Below are positions 29,339 through 41,560 of a stretch of 64,000 nt of DNA, piece after piece. Below the pieces are notes generated by a model. The model was not told the origin of the DNA and made no database searches. It saw only the letters and a program-made list of their open reading frames with translations. The position numbers and the translations under genes were made by a program. The stretch's first letter is position 1; each line of letters begins with the position of its first letter. The stretch lies in NCBI GenBank assembly GCA_032191485.1, contig JAVDOI010000007.1, forward strand, positions 9,422,642 through 9,486,641. The letters are read 5' to 3'. Source of the DNA: Leptoclinus maculatus. Taxonomy: Eukaryota > Chordata > Actinopteri > Perciformes > Stichaeidae.

Positions 29339-32300
29339 ATCTCTCTCTCTCCGTCTCTCTCCATCTCTTTCTTCTATATGTTCTCTCTCTCCAGCTCTGA
29401 CTCATTCTCCATTACAAGTCCCAGGTCTGGCATCAGACGAAGCACTAAGTCAAAATGCCTTAATCAAATAAGCCAGTTAAGGCAAGTAAATGCTGCCTCG
29501 TAGTCTCCATGGTCTCCTATTCTTTTGGACTTTCACCATGTCTGCTTCTACTGGAAAGTCAGCCACTGGAATACAAGTATTTAATAGTGTGGGTTGTGCA
29601 GTATTGTTATGCGTATATGGTTTTAATCCTCCAAAAATAGCATGAGCTCATATTTGGTTTGTGTAAAATACGAAAAGAGCAAAAGCAAATATTCATATCT
29701 GTCTGTGTGCATGACCATGTAACCATGTGTTGTTTATGGACATCCAAATTAAGAACCCTAGATCTCAGTGCGGTGAGCGCACAAACACACAAAAACAAAA
29801 AGACGTCTCCATGATTACATCATGGGTCGCAAACAATGACATTGCGCGACCTTTCCAAAAACGTTGCTTCCTCCGTTGCATGATGCTGGACAGAAATACT
29901 TTCACAATACTTGAAAAGAAGCCATAAATGAATTGTAAGACTGTAAAAAAAAAAAAGCTACGATCTTACCTAATCTTCCTGTGGCAGGGGTCATGCAGTT
30001 TAAATATCTTAGGTTGTCTATCCATTCTCCTTTTTGGATTTGGCCCTAGCTCCATCTGTCCTGAGTTTAACCTTCTATCCTGCTGGTTGCTGCCCTCTCT
30101 GACCACAGCTAAATCAGGACACAGCAGATCAAACAAGCAACTACCTTTACATTACCATACTTTCTAATTGCTGACATTTTTCAGTCTGACAGTTCAGGAG
30201 ATAAGAGGGAAGGTAAAGATCGTCCCGGCTTAGCTTGCTGCTTTCAAGGCTCGCTTGGCTGTCTATTATTTCCCTGATGGCCTTTTAAAAGAGGCTCATC
30301 CATCACTTCCTGACAGCGTCTGTCTCCCTCTAACCTCTCTGGCCTGATATGAAATAATATTTTTTTTTTAAAGTCGAGTCTGTCACTGCAACGGACAGCT
30401 CCTCCCACTGGATGGCAGGGAGTCAGAGCTGTGAAGCGTGTCACTCAAGTAATTCAACTCTGTGCCTGTGTGCATGCATGCATGCGTGTTTGTTTTTAAT
30501 ACAAACAAATACACTGGGAAATAAGGCAATAAAAAACCAAGAGACGCTTGGGTAAAAAACAAAAACAAATCAATGAGAAAAACAAAGAACTACATATGTT
30601 TTCGTTGGTTAGTGGGCAAGCCAAGCTCAGGATTCCCTTTTTGGATTGCAAGATGGGGAGTGATGAAAGGTCTGAAGAGGAAAGCCCCAATAATGAGGAT
30701 CTGCATCTGTTACTCAATGCCATGTGTGGTGCCTACTGTAGGACCCACACAGATCCCACTCTCAGTGTAATTAATGCCCTTAGGGCCCATGTTGCAGTTC
30801 CGATACTCCCTAATGAAAGAAAGATGGCACTCTGCAGTATCCAGCACTCTCTCAGAGTCTTTATTTAATAATCCGTCTGTTCATTATTCATCTTTGCCAC
30901 AATACCCCACTATTGTATTCAAATGATGCATGCAGTGCATGTGTGTAAGTTAGTTCCTGTGTACTGTTGCCTTGACAGTTTGAGCATGTTCTGGCTTGCA
31001 CTGTTGTGTACTTTTGTGCCCATGGGCATCCTGTTCATGCATGCTGTTTGTCTCATATATGTGTGTGTGCGTGTGTGCATGTGTGTGATGCCTGTGCTGC
31101 CGTCAGGGCCTCTTCTGTGCTGTTTCAGTAGGTTCCTGTTTAAAACAGACAGGCAGGGTTCACTGTGTGCCAAGCTGGCATGCTCTCTGGGATAATTAGA
31201 GTCTATGCTTTGGTTTGGATTGTTGATTAAGGATTATTCAGCAACACAAACAAGCTACTGTTCAGCTGTGTGCACGCACGTGAAGTGTATTGCACTCTAA
31301 AAGGAAGGGCTGGATTTGGCCTTAGCATACAAAGAAATGTGGAGAGAAAATGTACTGGGAACAAGAGGAAAGTTCATATAGTATATATGTATTAGTTATG
31401 TCTACATAAACACAGGATCACTGGATTGGCATCCCTTCACGCCTGCTCTTTATTTCTTTCTTTCTGCTGACACAAGTTATTGCAACGTTGCTTGTGTCCT
31501 GCTGCCATTTAAACCAAAATATGGGGGTCCCTGCTTACATAACCTGTTTAAACAACAAAATGCATTCAACAAAATGTTACTGTAAAAGCATAGTCATACA
31601 GAGGGCATTTATACTATATACAGCACCATACTTACGGGTAATTTCTTATTTCAGTTTATGAAAGTTTATGAGTTTGGCATTCGTAAGACAAACGAAAAAA
31701 AAAACGTGCTCAATTTATTTCACATAATTTTAAAGGATCACGCTGATACTGAAGTGAAAGTCCACTGAACAATATTATAGTTGTTTTTTAAATCGCATAC
31801 ATTAAAGTTCAGTTAGCATTTAGGCAACTTGACTCATGGAGGAATTAAAGGCAAACCAAACAAGTCTGAAAAATGTAAAGGGCAGCGGTCCAAAATCAAT
31901 TCAGAATTTGTGCTATTCATAAGATGCATTGCTGTGATGTGGTGGTAGTGTTTTTACAGCTTACTAGTGCTCCAGCAGTGTAAAAACACAGATCACTACA
32001 AGAAGCTACCACCCAGAGAAAATAAGTAAACCAAACTGTGACCAATCATTAATTATGAGCTGGGAGAAAGTCGTACTTATGTTTGCTGCGGGGGAATACT
32101 ATATGTTGGACCAGAATGATTATATTTATCTAACAGTACAAAGAGCACACATACAGCATCGATCATTTACTGCATAACATATGTATTATTTTTTTCTTTA
32201 ACTACCATGACAAATATATGGCGATTCATACAACAATCCTATTTTTCAAATTCCCGGGCGGAAAGTGCAAGTTGTTTTGTTAACCCAATTGTCCTTGTGC

Positions 32301-34134
32301 AAATATCTGTAAAATGTCACCATATGCTCACTATTACAATTGCGATTAACAGCTATTATAATTATTGACCCACGGTGGAATCTCATCCGTGACCAAAAAA
32401 GCAGACTTTTGAAAGCCTTTGAGAGGCAAAGTGGATATTTAAAATAAATATTACAAATAAGCCCTCTAGCAGAGCTGTGATTAAGTCAATTTCTCCCTTA
32501 GAATGTTTCCAACTGATTCATCAATAAACTATAAAACAACACACAGAGAAGACAAAAAAATTCTAATCTACCTTTTAACCATCTATTAGTTTGTCAAGCG
32601 CCTGCAGCTACATCAGACAAAACAAAAAACTGAACAGATTCATTCATGTTGATGAAATGAATTGGTTCACTAGGAGGAGTCATTGTTTTGATTTGTCTAA
32701 TAATAAAGTATCATCGTGGGGGACAGAAGATCTGTTTCCAGCTACACGTAGCATTTTGGTTAATCCTTCCTCGCAGACTAAAACATTGCAAAAGCATTCT
32801 TGTGCAGAGTAAACGTACTTACAAACGTGTAAGTTACATAACCTCCAATGGAGAAATCCCATTGGCTTCATGTCGTGTTAACTAGTGTGATGCTAACTTC
32901 CGGAGTTGGCCTACAAAAATGAATCATCCCTGTACCATTCTATTTTGCAGAGTGGACTAACCTGGATGGACCCTGTCACTTTTAAAAGTCAACTGATGCA
33001 GAGGCAAAGCTGGACAGCAGGCAGAGAGAGCGGGAGCAACAATCCAGGATGGTATGAGATGAATTTTGGCATGTGCCGTTAATGCTGAACCATATGCACA
33101 TATTGAGAGAGCATGTGGGCACAACTGGGCAACAATCTTTCATAGAGGAAAATAACTTTTTACATTCACATTCCTCATACTTCCCATTCCCAGAGTCATG
33201 TAGGCCACAGCAGAATCCCGTTTGTGTCAATATGTTTATTTAGATTTTGGTATTCAGCTTGCTTATGCACCTGAAGGGAAATATTCTTAGTACAAATTAA
33301 AGACGAAAGAGTTTTTGGTAGCACACTGCTCCCTCCTGTTTCCATCCTGCTGTCCATTTTGGCCTGGTTACTCAGATGATGTTAAAATTCTTCCAGCAGC
33401 ATATTTGTTGCAGTAAAACACACCTGGCACAGGAGTTGAAATCAGCTGCAACTGATTCTCCACGGTGTTCTTGTAATAAATGAATGTTACGTACTTTCCA
33501 GTTAAAAAAACAAAAAAAGCGGAGTTGGTTTTTAGGTGAGTGAAACAGCTTTTTTTTTAGGGGATAATGGGAAAATCATTTCATTCAATAATATGAAAAT
33601 TAAACAATATACTTTTATAATCTGGCAACCTGTCAAACAGTCCACTTAGAATATCAGGGTGAAGGTATGCGCTAGTCTATATGGCCTTGGTGACGTCATG
33701 GCCGTGTCACAGAGACTCTCTGTGTTTCCCGTGGCTCTCGTCCAATGAGGCAACAGTGTCGTGGTTAAATCAAATCTCACACTCCGGTGAAATGTTGACG
33801 CCTATGGGGGGGGGTAGGCACGATTTCACAATCTCGGCTTTCAAAATGACATGCAGGCCTCTCTCTCTGTTTCAACCACATGGTGAAGCCCCAACAACAT
33901 TCAAGCCAAAACGAACATAGAGAGTATCATTGCTTAATGCAAATGGAGGTAAAGTACATTTCACATGTGCAGAATATTATGATTATGATGAGGAAATAGA
34001 TGATTACAAACATTTTGTTGCTAAATTCAGCTAATAGTATTTTTCAAAGTCAACATTTTGACTTTTGACTGCAGAAAAAGCACATGAGTAACTAATCACA
34101 TTAGAAATGGCTGCATTCCATTCAGGTGTCCCAA
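29339..34134. other. no gene seen
   Basis: It contains a hairpin at 31948-31990 (11-bp arms GTGTTTTTACA/TGTAAAAACAC, with TGGTGGTAG and CTACCACC further out). A 106-codon frame at 30548-30868 has ordinary amino-acid composition but no known domain. Otherwise nothing interpretable. Confidence 0.5.
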
Positions 34135-34207
34135 TTCCAGGGCTGTGGTATAATGAATGCTGACTCACTGGTACGGCTTACTGGCACTGAATGGAGCCAA
34201 TATTATT
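34135..34207. repeat. dispersed repeat, copy B
   Basis: CCAGGGCTGTGGTATAATG followed by ATGCTGACTCACTG and GCTTACTGGCAC is the second copy of the repeat at 3498-3572, in the same orientation 30.6 kb away. Confidence 0.6.
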
Positions 34208-35151
34208 CAAGTTATTATAAAAAGACCAATTGTTAGTTTAAAATAACATCGTCAAAGAAAAAGGATAGAAATTTGAATATCATTAAATCAAACAATTATT
34301 CAAAATAAGACTATGGAGCCTCCAGACATAGCTTCTCTTAGAGACTGTACTTTCTTAGCCACAGCGGTTCTTTGAGATACATACTAATACTAACATGACA
34401 CACAATGACAATGCTAACATACTGACTTAAGCAGGTATAATGTTAGTTCAGTGTTTTAGAATGCTAAAATTAGCTTATCTGCACTAAAGACAAATTATAA
34501 CTGAGGCTGACGGAAATAATATAAATATAAATAATCTTTGCAGGTATTTAGTCATGAATCTAAGTATTGGACAAATATAAATTTGACATGATGGCCATCA
34601 TCAGATGCCTAAAGGAAAGTCCAAGGATCACCAAAGTTGGTGGGATTCATCCTCTGGGATATCTGTAATTGCATAGCACCCAACCGACCGACATTGCTAT
34701 TATTAATAGAGATGTGCTGCTGTTGAGATATAATATTGAAACACAAATCCAACAAACATAATTAACCAAACATAATCAACATTTAAGATGTATTGTATAT
34801 TATTCGCCGAAATAGCAAATTCTGTTGATGTAATAATACTATTCTTTCAACATTGCTTTGCCTTTAAATGCATATTCTCTTTAATGTGTGGAAACACAGG
34901 TGAAATGTTTAAGGATTTTCCATTTACAACTGTCCTCTGGTCAAATGAGGTCTCTTTGGGTTTGATGAAATACGTATAGAACTTAATTATCCAAACACCT
35001 TTCCTGTGTGAGCAGCTAAAAAAAACAAAAATTACAAAAGAATCACTCAACACAAATACATTACACTACCTGAATTATGCAGATTTAAACTCAGATACAC
35101 AAAAACACACAAAGTAAACTCCAGCCCCACCCCTGACCTTTGTATCCACAG
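34208..35151. other. no gene seen
   Basis: AT-rich unique DNA leading up to the CpG cluster and candidate exon. Confidence 0.5.
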
Positions 35152-35283
35152 TGCAAAATTCCTGGTGGGAGCACCAATGGGAACCTGCCAGCCCCGGCAC
35201 CCTACGATGGGCTGGACGCGACTGAGAGAACAGAGCCGTCTCAGGGCCCGGGACAGCAGCATCATTATGAGCCCCCAGGATAA
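35152..35283 (+). CDS. candidate terminal exon of an unknown gene (speculative)
   Basis: An acceptor-like CCTTTGTATCCACAG precedes 35152. From there 43 codons are open (residues include GGSTNGNLPAPAPYDGLD and later GQQHHYEPPG) and end at TAA 35281-35283. AATAAA follows at 35416-35421. About 13 CpGs cluster between 35199 and 35385, unlike the CpG-poor surroundings. The peptide matches no family I know. Against it: the minus strand is also open here for 96 codons (35047-35337), so the high GC alone may explain both frames. It could equally be a conserved non-coding element. No upstream exon was found. Confidence 0.25.
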   Translation, partial: CKIPGGSTNGNLPAPAPYDGLDATERTEPSQGPGQQHHYEPPG

Positions 35284-35415
35284 ATAACTCAGCCTTAATG
35301 CAACATAGTGTCGCCTGGCCGGGGCTCGCCAACCCATGTTAAACGGGCCTCAGATAGTACGGCCTAGAGCTCCCGACATCTCGACAAGTATACAGGAAAT
35401 CCAGATAAATACATA

Positions 35416-35421
35416 AATAAA
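35416..35421 (+). terminator. AATAAA downstream of the candidate exon
   Basis: Canonical hexamer 133 bp after the TAA of the candidate exon. Such hexamers are frequent in AT-rich DNA, so it adds little by itself. Confidence 0.2.
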
Positions 35422-35903
35422 TAGCAGTGTTGTAGTTGGCAGGCCACGTTGTTTGAGAATACCTCTGTATATTTGGATTTCTACTTGAAACTCTCCCTGC
35501 ACTGCTGGATATTCAATGTCTATATGGGTCTTTCATGGGGCTAGAGTAAGGCTGAATGTGGGGTTTGATGATCAGGAAGGCAATTAAAATGAACTACACT
35601 TTAGGTGTTGAATGTTTAGCCTGGGAAAATATAGATTTAATATGTTCTCGACATCATTATGCATCATTATTGTTAATGATGGTGCTGCTGCAAGATTCTT
35701 CTATTAACACACATTTCATTTACATGAACACACATTCTACGTATATATCTCTACATACAGTAAACCATCACATATCAAATACATGGGAAGCGAAGAATGC
35801 CATCATATCCACATCATGCCTACAGTCAAGACAGGCTTTCCTTCAGTTTTTTAAAAAAGGCCAGTTCACCCAAGTTACGGCCATGTAGAAACGGCCTCTA
35901 CCA
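35422..35903. other. no gene seen
   Basis: AT-rich DNA between the candidate exon and the foldback element. The 110-codon frame at 35556-35888 has no recognisable feature. Confidence 0.5.
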
Positions 35904-36125
35904 GCTCAAAGCATTAAAACAATTACTTTTGAGAAAACAATAACAGCAGTTTTTCTTTCCAGTAGCAATGACCAGGTTACTTTGGATAATCCACAGACCT
36001 GGCTGTCAACACTTCATTTGAACAATTTCCTAGTTCCAGTGAAAACTGTTGACAGCCAGGTCTGTGGATTATCCACAGAACGAGTCGCTGCTGAGTTTCA
36101 ATTCTCCTTTCTCAATGCTTTGAGC
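35904..36125. mobile_element. foldback (palindromic) MITE-like element with 29-bp perfect stem
   Basis: Outer arms GCTCAAAGCATT (35904-35915) and AATGCTTTGAGC (36114-36125) are exact complements. The middle portions match imperfectly when inverted. Inner arms 35983-36011 and 36047-36075 are perfectly complementary over 29 bp (starting TGGATAATCCACAGACC), around a 35-nt loop. The whole 222 bp can fold as one long hairpin. There is no coding frame. It may be a MITE or an old inverted duplication. The family name is unknown and target duplications were not found. Confidence 0.75.
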
Positions 36126-36436
36126 CCCACCATGGCTAGAAATCAGTAGGACTAAGCAGAAAATGTGTTTTTTTATAATGTGGGGGAACTGATACCAAAT
36201 GTAAGCAATAATGTAATCACATTGGCCTCTTGCCTTTCCGTGGTATCATGTTATATTGCCCTACTTTGAATAATTTTGATGCCCAATCTTTTAAAACCTC
36301 ACTATTAAAACAAAACATTGCACACGATGTCTCAGACTAACAAGTTTTGCATGTTGGGAACATACATGCTGCCAGTTTCCCTCTCCTCTGTTGTTCTATT
36401 CTTTTTCTTTGCCAAAGCTCTTGAGAAGAAAAATAA

Positions 36437-36459
36437 GGGGGGGGGGGGGGGGGGGGGGG
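36437..36459 (+). repeat. poly-G tract, 23 G
   Basis: Uninterrupted G run after AAATAA. It pairs in inverted sense with the C24 tract at 36595-36618. Confidence 0.95.
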
Positions 36460-36594
36460 AGAAATCCCTTTGCAAACGACAGCTGAGACCTGGGACATGT
36501 TTTAAATTTGGAACTAATGTTGGCTCTTTTTACAGCCCTTCTGTAATATGTTTTATGTGCCTCCCAAACATTGGAACGGGGCTTGCATCCCTCA

Positions 36595-36618
36595 CCCCCC
36601 CCCCCCCCCCCCCCCCCC
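36595..36618 (+). repeat. poly-C tract, 24 C
   Basis: Uninterrupted C run 135 bp after the G23 tract. Confidence 0.95.
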
Positions 36619-39600
36619 TCTATATCCATCTCGTACATCACATGGAGGAGCTGGATGTCAACGCGCCCTGGGTCCCCTGCACTTTCTCCTGCAGAAGTCA
36701 TGTGGCTCAATATGGATAAGGCAGTATGGATAGAAAAAGAGAGAAAAATAGATAAAGTGAGCGAAAGGTAGAACGAAGAGCATGAATCATCACATTTATG
36801 TCTTTTCTGGTGAGAACGAGAGACGATTAGGGGCGGAAAATGGAAAAAAGTGGGATTGAAAGGTCATCGTCAGCTAAATAGATCCAATGTGTCAAAGCTT
36901 TTGCTGACCCAAGCAACAAATCGCTGGCCCTTTAATTAACAACAGAGCATATTTGTGGACATGAAATGGAATATCTAATCTGAAATTGCGGTTGGAAAGG
37001 AAAGGGAATGACTCAACCAACTCTATTTACCAATAATACACTCAAGTGTGTTTCTCTCGATGGCTGAAAACGGTATTCTATCTTGGTTTTGTCTTTAGAG
37101 AACCTTTGTACATCTGTAATCACAATACTTCTGGTTTTCTCTTTGCTGATGAACGCCTGAACTTTACCAGTAATATTTCAATTGAATTCAACATTATTTA
37201 TTCCATATTAAAATGATTTGTTGCTCACAAGGCACAGGGTGCATGAAAAATACAGATGATTTGTTCCCTTTCATAACTACTTTGTAGTATCATATTTAAA
37301 AATACATGCACACACAGAGACACACATAAATATTGTGTGAATAATATGAGGGCTGAAGGGCAACTCCTCTCCTGTCTCATCTTTCTCTCTTGGTGAAAAC
37401 AAGCCTTCTCTCACCATGGCTGGATTAATGGTGAACACATGTTCGGAGGAGGACACCGTCTTCCAGTGGGTGCAATGTAGGATTAGCAGAAACAGTCCGA
37501 TGGAAAGAGCTCAGCTCCCACTCTGCCTTTCACTGAACCCCCTCCGTCTCCTCAGACCTCCCTTCATTTTAAATCCCCTCATTCATTTCCCTCAAATCAC
37601 CAGTTGAATTATAGGCCTCACGTTCCTTCCTGCAAGGTCAGAGTGTTTTTTCTCTGAGGAGGAACATAAACAAGACAGACACATAAATGAGGTGAAGGAG
37701 AGGGGAGGAGAGGGGAAAGATGATTCTCTGGATGCTGAAGACCAAAGCTCTAGGTTAGGGAAATGCACTGGCAGTCAAGCACCTCGCTGCTCCAAGATTA
37801 ACAGTGATGGGCTGTATCGCACACACACACAAGGAATGAATATACATTTTCTGTACTAAAAGCAAGTAGTGCTGCAAGGGCATCAGTGTGAACAGCTTGA
37901 CGGACACACACGCGCGCATGATAATCCCTCGCAATCCAGGCTACTGTCATGGAGGTAGGAAGGCCTGCCAAGGACATGTGAGAGCCGACACCAAACCAGA
38001 ACAAATAAACCGCACCGTAAGTTTTTCCCCCAATGCAGGAACTGAGACAAAAATGGAGGAAAAAAAGAAAAATGAAGTGAGCGAAGAGAAAATCGACAGA
38101 GGTTTAAAGGGGAGAAAAGCCCACAGCACGCGGCCCAGAGTGTGCCTCGCATGCAACTGCCTCCCACCCACAGAGCATGTCTCCAACACGCTGAGCTGGC
38201 TGAAGCTGACACTGTCAGTCTAGCACAGCTAGAGAGGAGAGATAAATAAAAAAAAAATAGAGATCATGATAACAGAGATTCATCCTGCAGTGCACCACAC
38301 ACAGGCGTAAAGAGAGATCCGTTGATTGAAAAGGTGAACAGGACAGAAATACATCAGGGAGAAGTGGCCATGAAGAGGACATGAAGAAAAATGAGGAAAC
38401 AGTTGAGCAATAAAGGACACATCAGAGATGAGGCCCATATGCAAAAGGTTATCTGATACATCGAATGACGATGTGTAATGTCCACGTGATTCTTGTTAAA
38501 GCCATTTGCTTCGTTTGAAAGCTGCACTGATCAATATATTCATATAAAGTAGGGATGTAAATAATGAACAGTTATGCCAGGCAGACACACAGATGACAAC
38601 CTTGCAACTAAACTAATTGATGCTATGGACACTTACAGGGAAAGTGGCTGCATGTGTCCACGACAGCACACACGACATAGTTGCTGCTAAAGCTCCCGTA
38701 CAGGTGATCTGGGGACAGTTGCCTGTTTTGTGCATACACTGCAGCTAGCGGTAAATGATGGATTCAACCTGTTTGTGCATCGGTTATTGTTGCAGCTGTG
38801 CGGCTTGTTAGGCATTTAAACCACAGCATCCCTGCATGCAAGGCACTAACCTTGTAATGATCAGTTCACGAGGACCGGCTATCGGTCAGAAAAATTATTA
38901 TTTTATTTCATTATTATAAACACTGTATCAAATGACTAAGTGTAAAGTAAAAGGGGTGACTCATAAATACAAACTTATCACCCATTGTTTTTAATTTCCA
39001 GCAGCAGTCTGCAGCAACCAACTGTAAGCTACCAGCCCAGCACCCAATGGTTGACAGACAAAGTTCGGGACTGAAGCTTTGTTTTACTCGCACTTGGAGC
39101 TCCGAGCATGAACGGAAACGAGTGTAACCCGTAGATATATATTATCTCCAAGAAGGGGACAAATCTCCACAGGAGATCACTATTACAAACTAGAATGGCT
39201 ACACATGTGGTGAGTTTGGCCAAAAGTTGGGGCGAATTGTGGAGGCAAGGGAAAAACTACAATTAGAGGTTATGGTGATGGGAGGGGGGGGGGCAGATGA
39301 GGGGCTGAGACTGCATGTGTGGACGGTGGGGAAAGGAGGCCCATGGCTGACCTCAGCTGCCGCTACGGAAATTATCCTGCCAATTATCCAGGACGTATTC
39401 CTCTAGTGCTCCAAACACTCAGCGGCCAGCCTTTACGACCGTAGGAAACTTTCTGTGTTGTTTTACTGTGGTGACCTCACTTCAATTAGCGTGCACTACA
39501 GCTCTGCTGGGAAGAGGGACTGCTACTTGTCACAACCCAAAAAGCATGACGTCAGGGGGAAAGAGAGTTTAAAGACCTGTGCAACCTCTATACAGTAGTC

Positions 39601-40174
39601 AGCTTGGGGTGCAATGTGTGTGCCTGCAGGAGGCACGTTTTAAAAGGAAAAAATAAAAGTCTTATAAGCATGCAAAAAAACTGCTTTTTTCTAAATTACG
39701 GTAGGGCAGTCAATAATAACAATATAAACACTCATTGTGATAGAGACACGTCCTTGCTTGGAAAACAAGATGTACTGTCATGTACAAATATTGCTTGACA
39801 ACATTCTACCAACCACTTCACAGAAATGAAGCTAATTATAACCGATGATGTGATAAACACACCAATCCAACATGGGTATCAAAGTGTGATAGAAAGAGAG
39901 GAGAGAGGGTCGTTGGTGGTGTGGTGATACTTTGTCTCGTTTGGCCATCAAATCGATGAGGCAGTCCCAAATGGAGCTACGCTCATTAAAGTCCCACTCA
40001 TGAAGGAGGTTGGTGATATATTGTCCAGCTCCAAAGCTCATGCCAAAACAATATCAGAAACTAAATTCATCACATGAAGCCTCATCAACTAATAAAGTAT
40101 GCAAAGTGCATGTGCCTACAATCTCCAACATCAGCAATTAAACCGCTGGAACTCACAGCGAGGCAATCATAGAA

Positions 40175-40202
40175 CCCCCCCCCCCACACACACACACCCC
40201 CC
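40175..40202. repeat. C11-(AC)n-C6 low-complexity tract
   Basis: C run, six AC repeats, then a second C run. Confidence 0.9.
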
Positions 40203-41423
40203 ATAAACTGTTAACTAAATAATACCTGCTTTTTCCAATTTGTTTATTTTAATGGATTGTTTTTTTGCAGCTCATCTTGGCAATTTTTCAAGTTTCTGTC
40301 TGGAAAGGGGAAAGGGGAAACGGGTAATGGCTGTTGGCAAAGTCTTCTTAAACTATGTGCCAATCACAATAACATATTAGTCCATCACAGCCAATAAAAT
40401 GACTCGGTGTCAGAGCTGGGAGATACCCCAGCTTTATCTGATTTTACGACTGCATTTAATACAAGCTGTTGGCTCTCAGAGAGGCTGGTATGAGAACCAG
40501 AGACTGATGTCAGCGTGGATCAAAGTAAATGGATTCCCATATTTAAATGAGCCAAGCCATTCATTTCTCAATGTAAGTATGTAAAACAAATGCAGTGTAG
40601 GTCAATTCGTCTTGGTGAGATTGTTGGGAAATTCTGACGATGCAGTAACATACAGAAAGTACACGACACACACATGGTAGAAGGACCTTCAATTGTTTTG
40701 TGCGAGGGATAAGATAAAAGTTATAAAACAGTGAACTGTTCACACACATATATCATCTTCATTCAGTGTCCTTAAGGGCCCAAAACAAAGGTTGTCACCT
40801 GATAACTCAGGAAATAACCTGGTGCTGTCATCCAGAGCAAGTGTTCAAGACATTTCACTCACCACGGCCTGTTGCAATACAATGGAAGTATCACATTCAT
40901 TTTTCATAGGCAACAGAGCACGAATAACGATCCTGATCCATCCCAGTGAAACCATATGGGTCTATACAGGACAGGATCCAGCAGTCTAATTATTAACACC
41001 AGTCCCTCTGTGCCTACAGGAAGGGAAGATTTGGAGAAAGACACCGGGCAGCTCTGCTGTTGTGGTGGAAGCTCTGAAAACAATGAAATGCGGCGATAAG
41101 ATCCGGACGAAATCTGCAATAAACAGAAACCCACAAGTCTTTTTTTTGACTCAATCAGCATGCAATACAATGAGAAACAGATACATTCACATGAAAACTG
41201 AGCATTGCAGAGAAAACGTAGAAATATAAAAGCCAGCAGGCCATGCCGAGAGAAGAACGTTTCATCCAACAGTTAAAACAAGACATAACAACCCACGCTA
41301 CGCTGCTCCTGATCACATCAGTATCCATATCCCCAAAACACAGAGATACGTGGCCTTCAAGATATCTGCACATATATGTTTGCATGAGAATAAATGTGCA
41401 AGCATGTGTTCAAGATGAAACAG

Positions 41424-41560
41424 TCTGTGGCTAAGTGGAGAGCAGGGTCGTCCTTCGATCTGAGGATCGGCGGTTCGATCCCCGGCTCCGCTAGTCGCAT
41501 GTCGATGTGTCCTTGACACTTAATAAGCAAGACACTTAACCCCAAAATTGCTCCTGTAGA
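41424..41560 (+). mobile_element. tRNA-derived SINE with intact Pol III boxes
   Basis: The A box TGGCTAAGTGG (41428-41438) and B box GGTTCGATCCC (41472-41482) both match the tRNA gene consensus exactly, at tRNA-like spacing. Downstream CATGTCGATGTGTCCTTGA and GCAAGACACTTAACCCC resemble the body of a SINE common in perciform fishes (recognised from memory). A short internal duplication of GACACTTAA interrupts the body relative to that familiar form. The anticodon region does not look like a functional tRNA, and no discriminator/CCA context or Pol III T-run closes it as a tRNA gene. The copy is fairly well preserved. Confidence 0.7.

Larger units (their letters stand above)
36126..41423. other. 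no gene seen; G/C tracts
   Basis: It contains the G23/C24 pair, a G10 run at 39284-39293 and the C/AC tract at 40.2 kb. The segment 39928-40077 is open on both strands (see findings). Frames across 36318-36719 are translated homopolymers. Confidence 0.5.

Noticed and set aside
35047..35337. 96-codon minus-strand frame (basic, leucine/arginine-rich)
   Set aside because: Overlaps the GC-rich cluster; the plus strand has better exon signals, and neither is proven, so only the plus-strand candidate was listed at low confidence.
36318..36771. Proline-run and glycine-run proteins across 36.4-36.6 kb
   Set aside because: Translations of the G23 and C24 homopolymers.
41424..41500. tRNA gene
   Set aside because: Pol III boxes are perfect, but the body continues into a SINE tail and the fold does not give a convincing anticodon arm.
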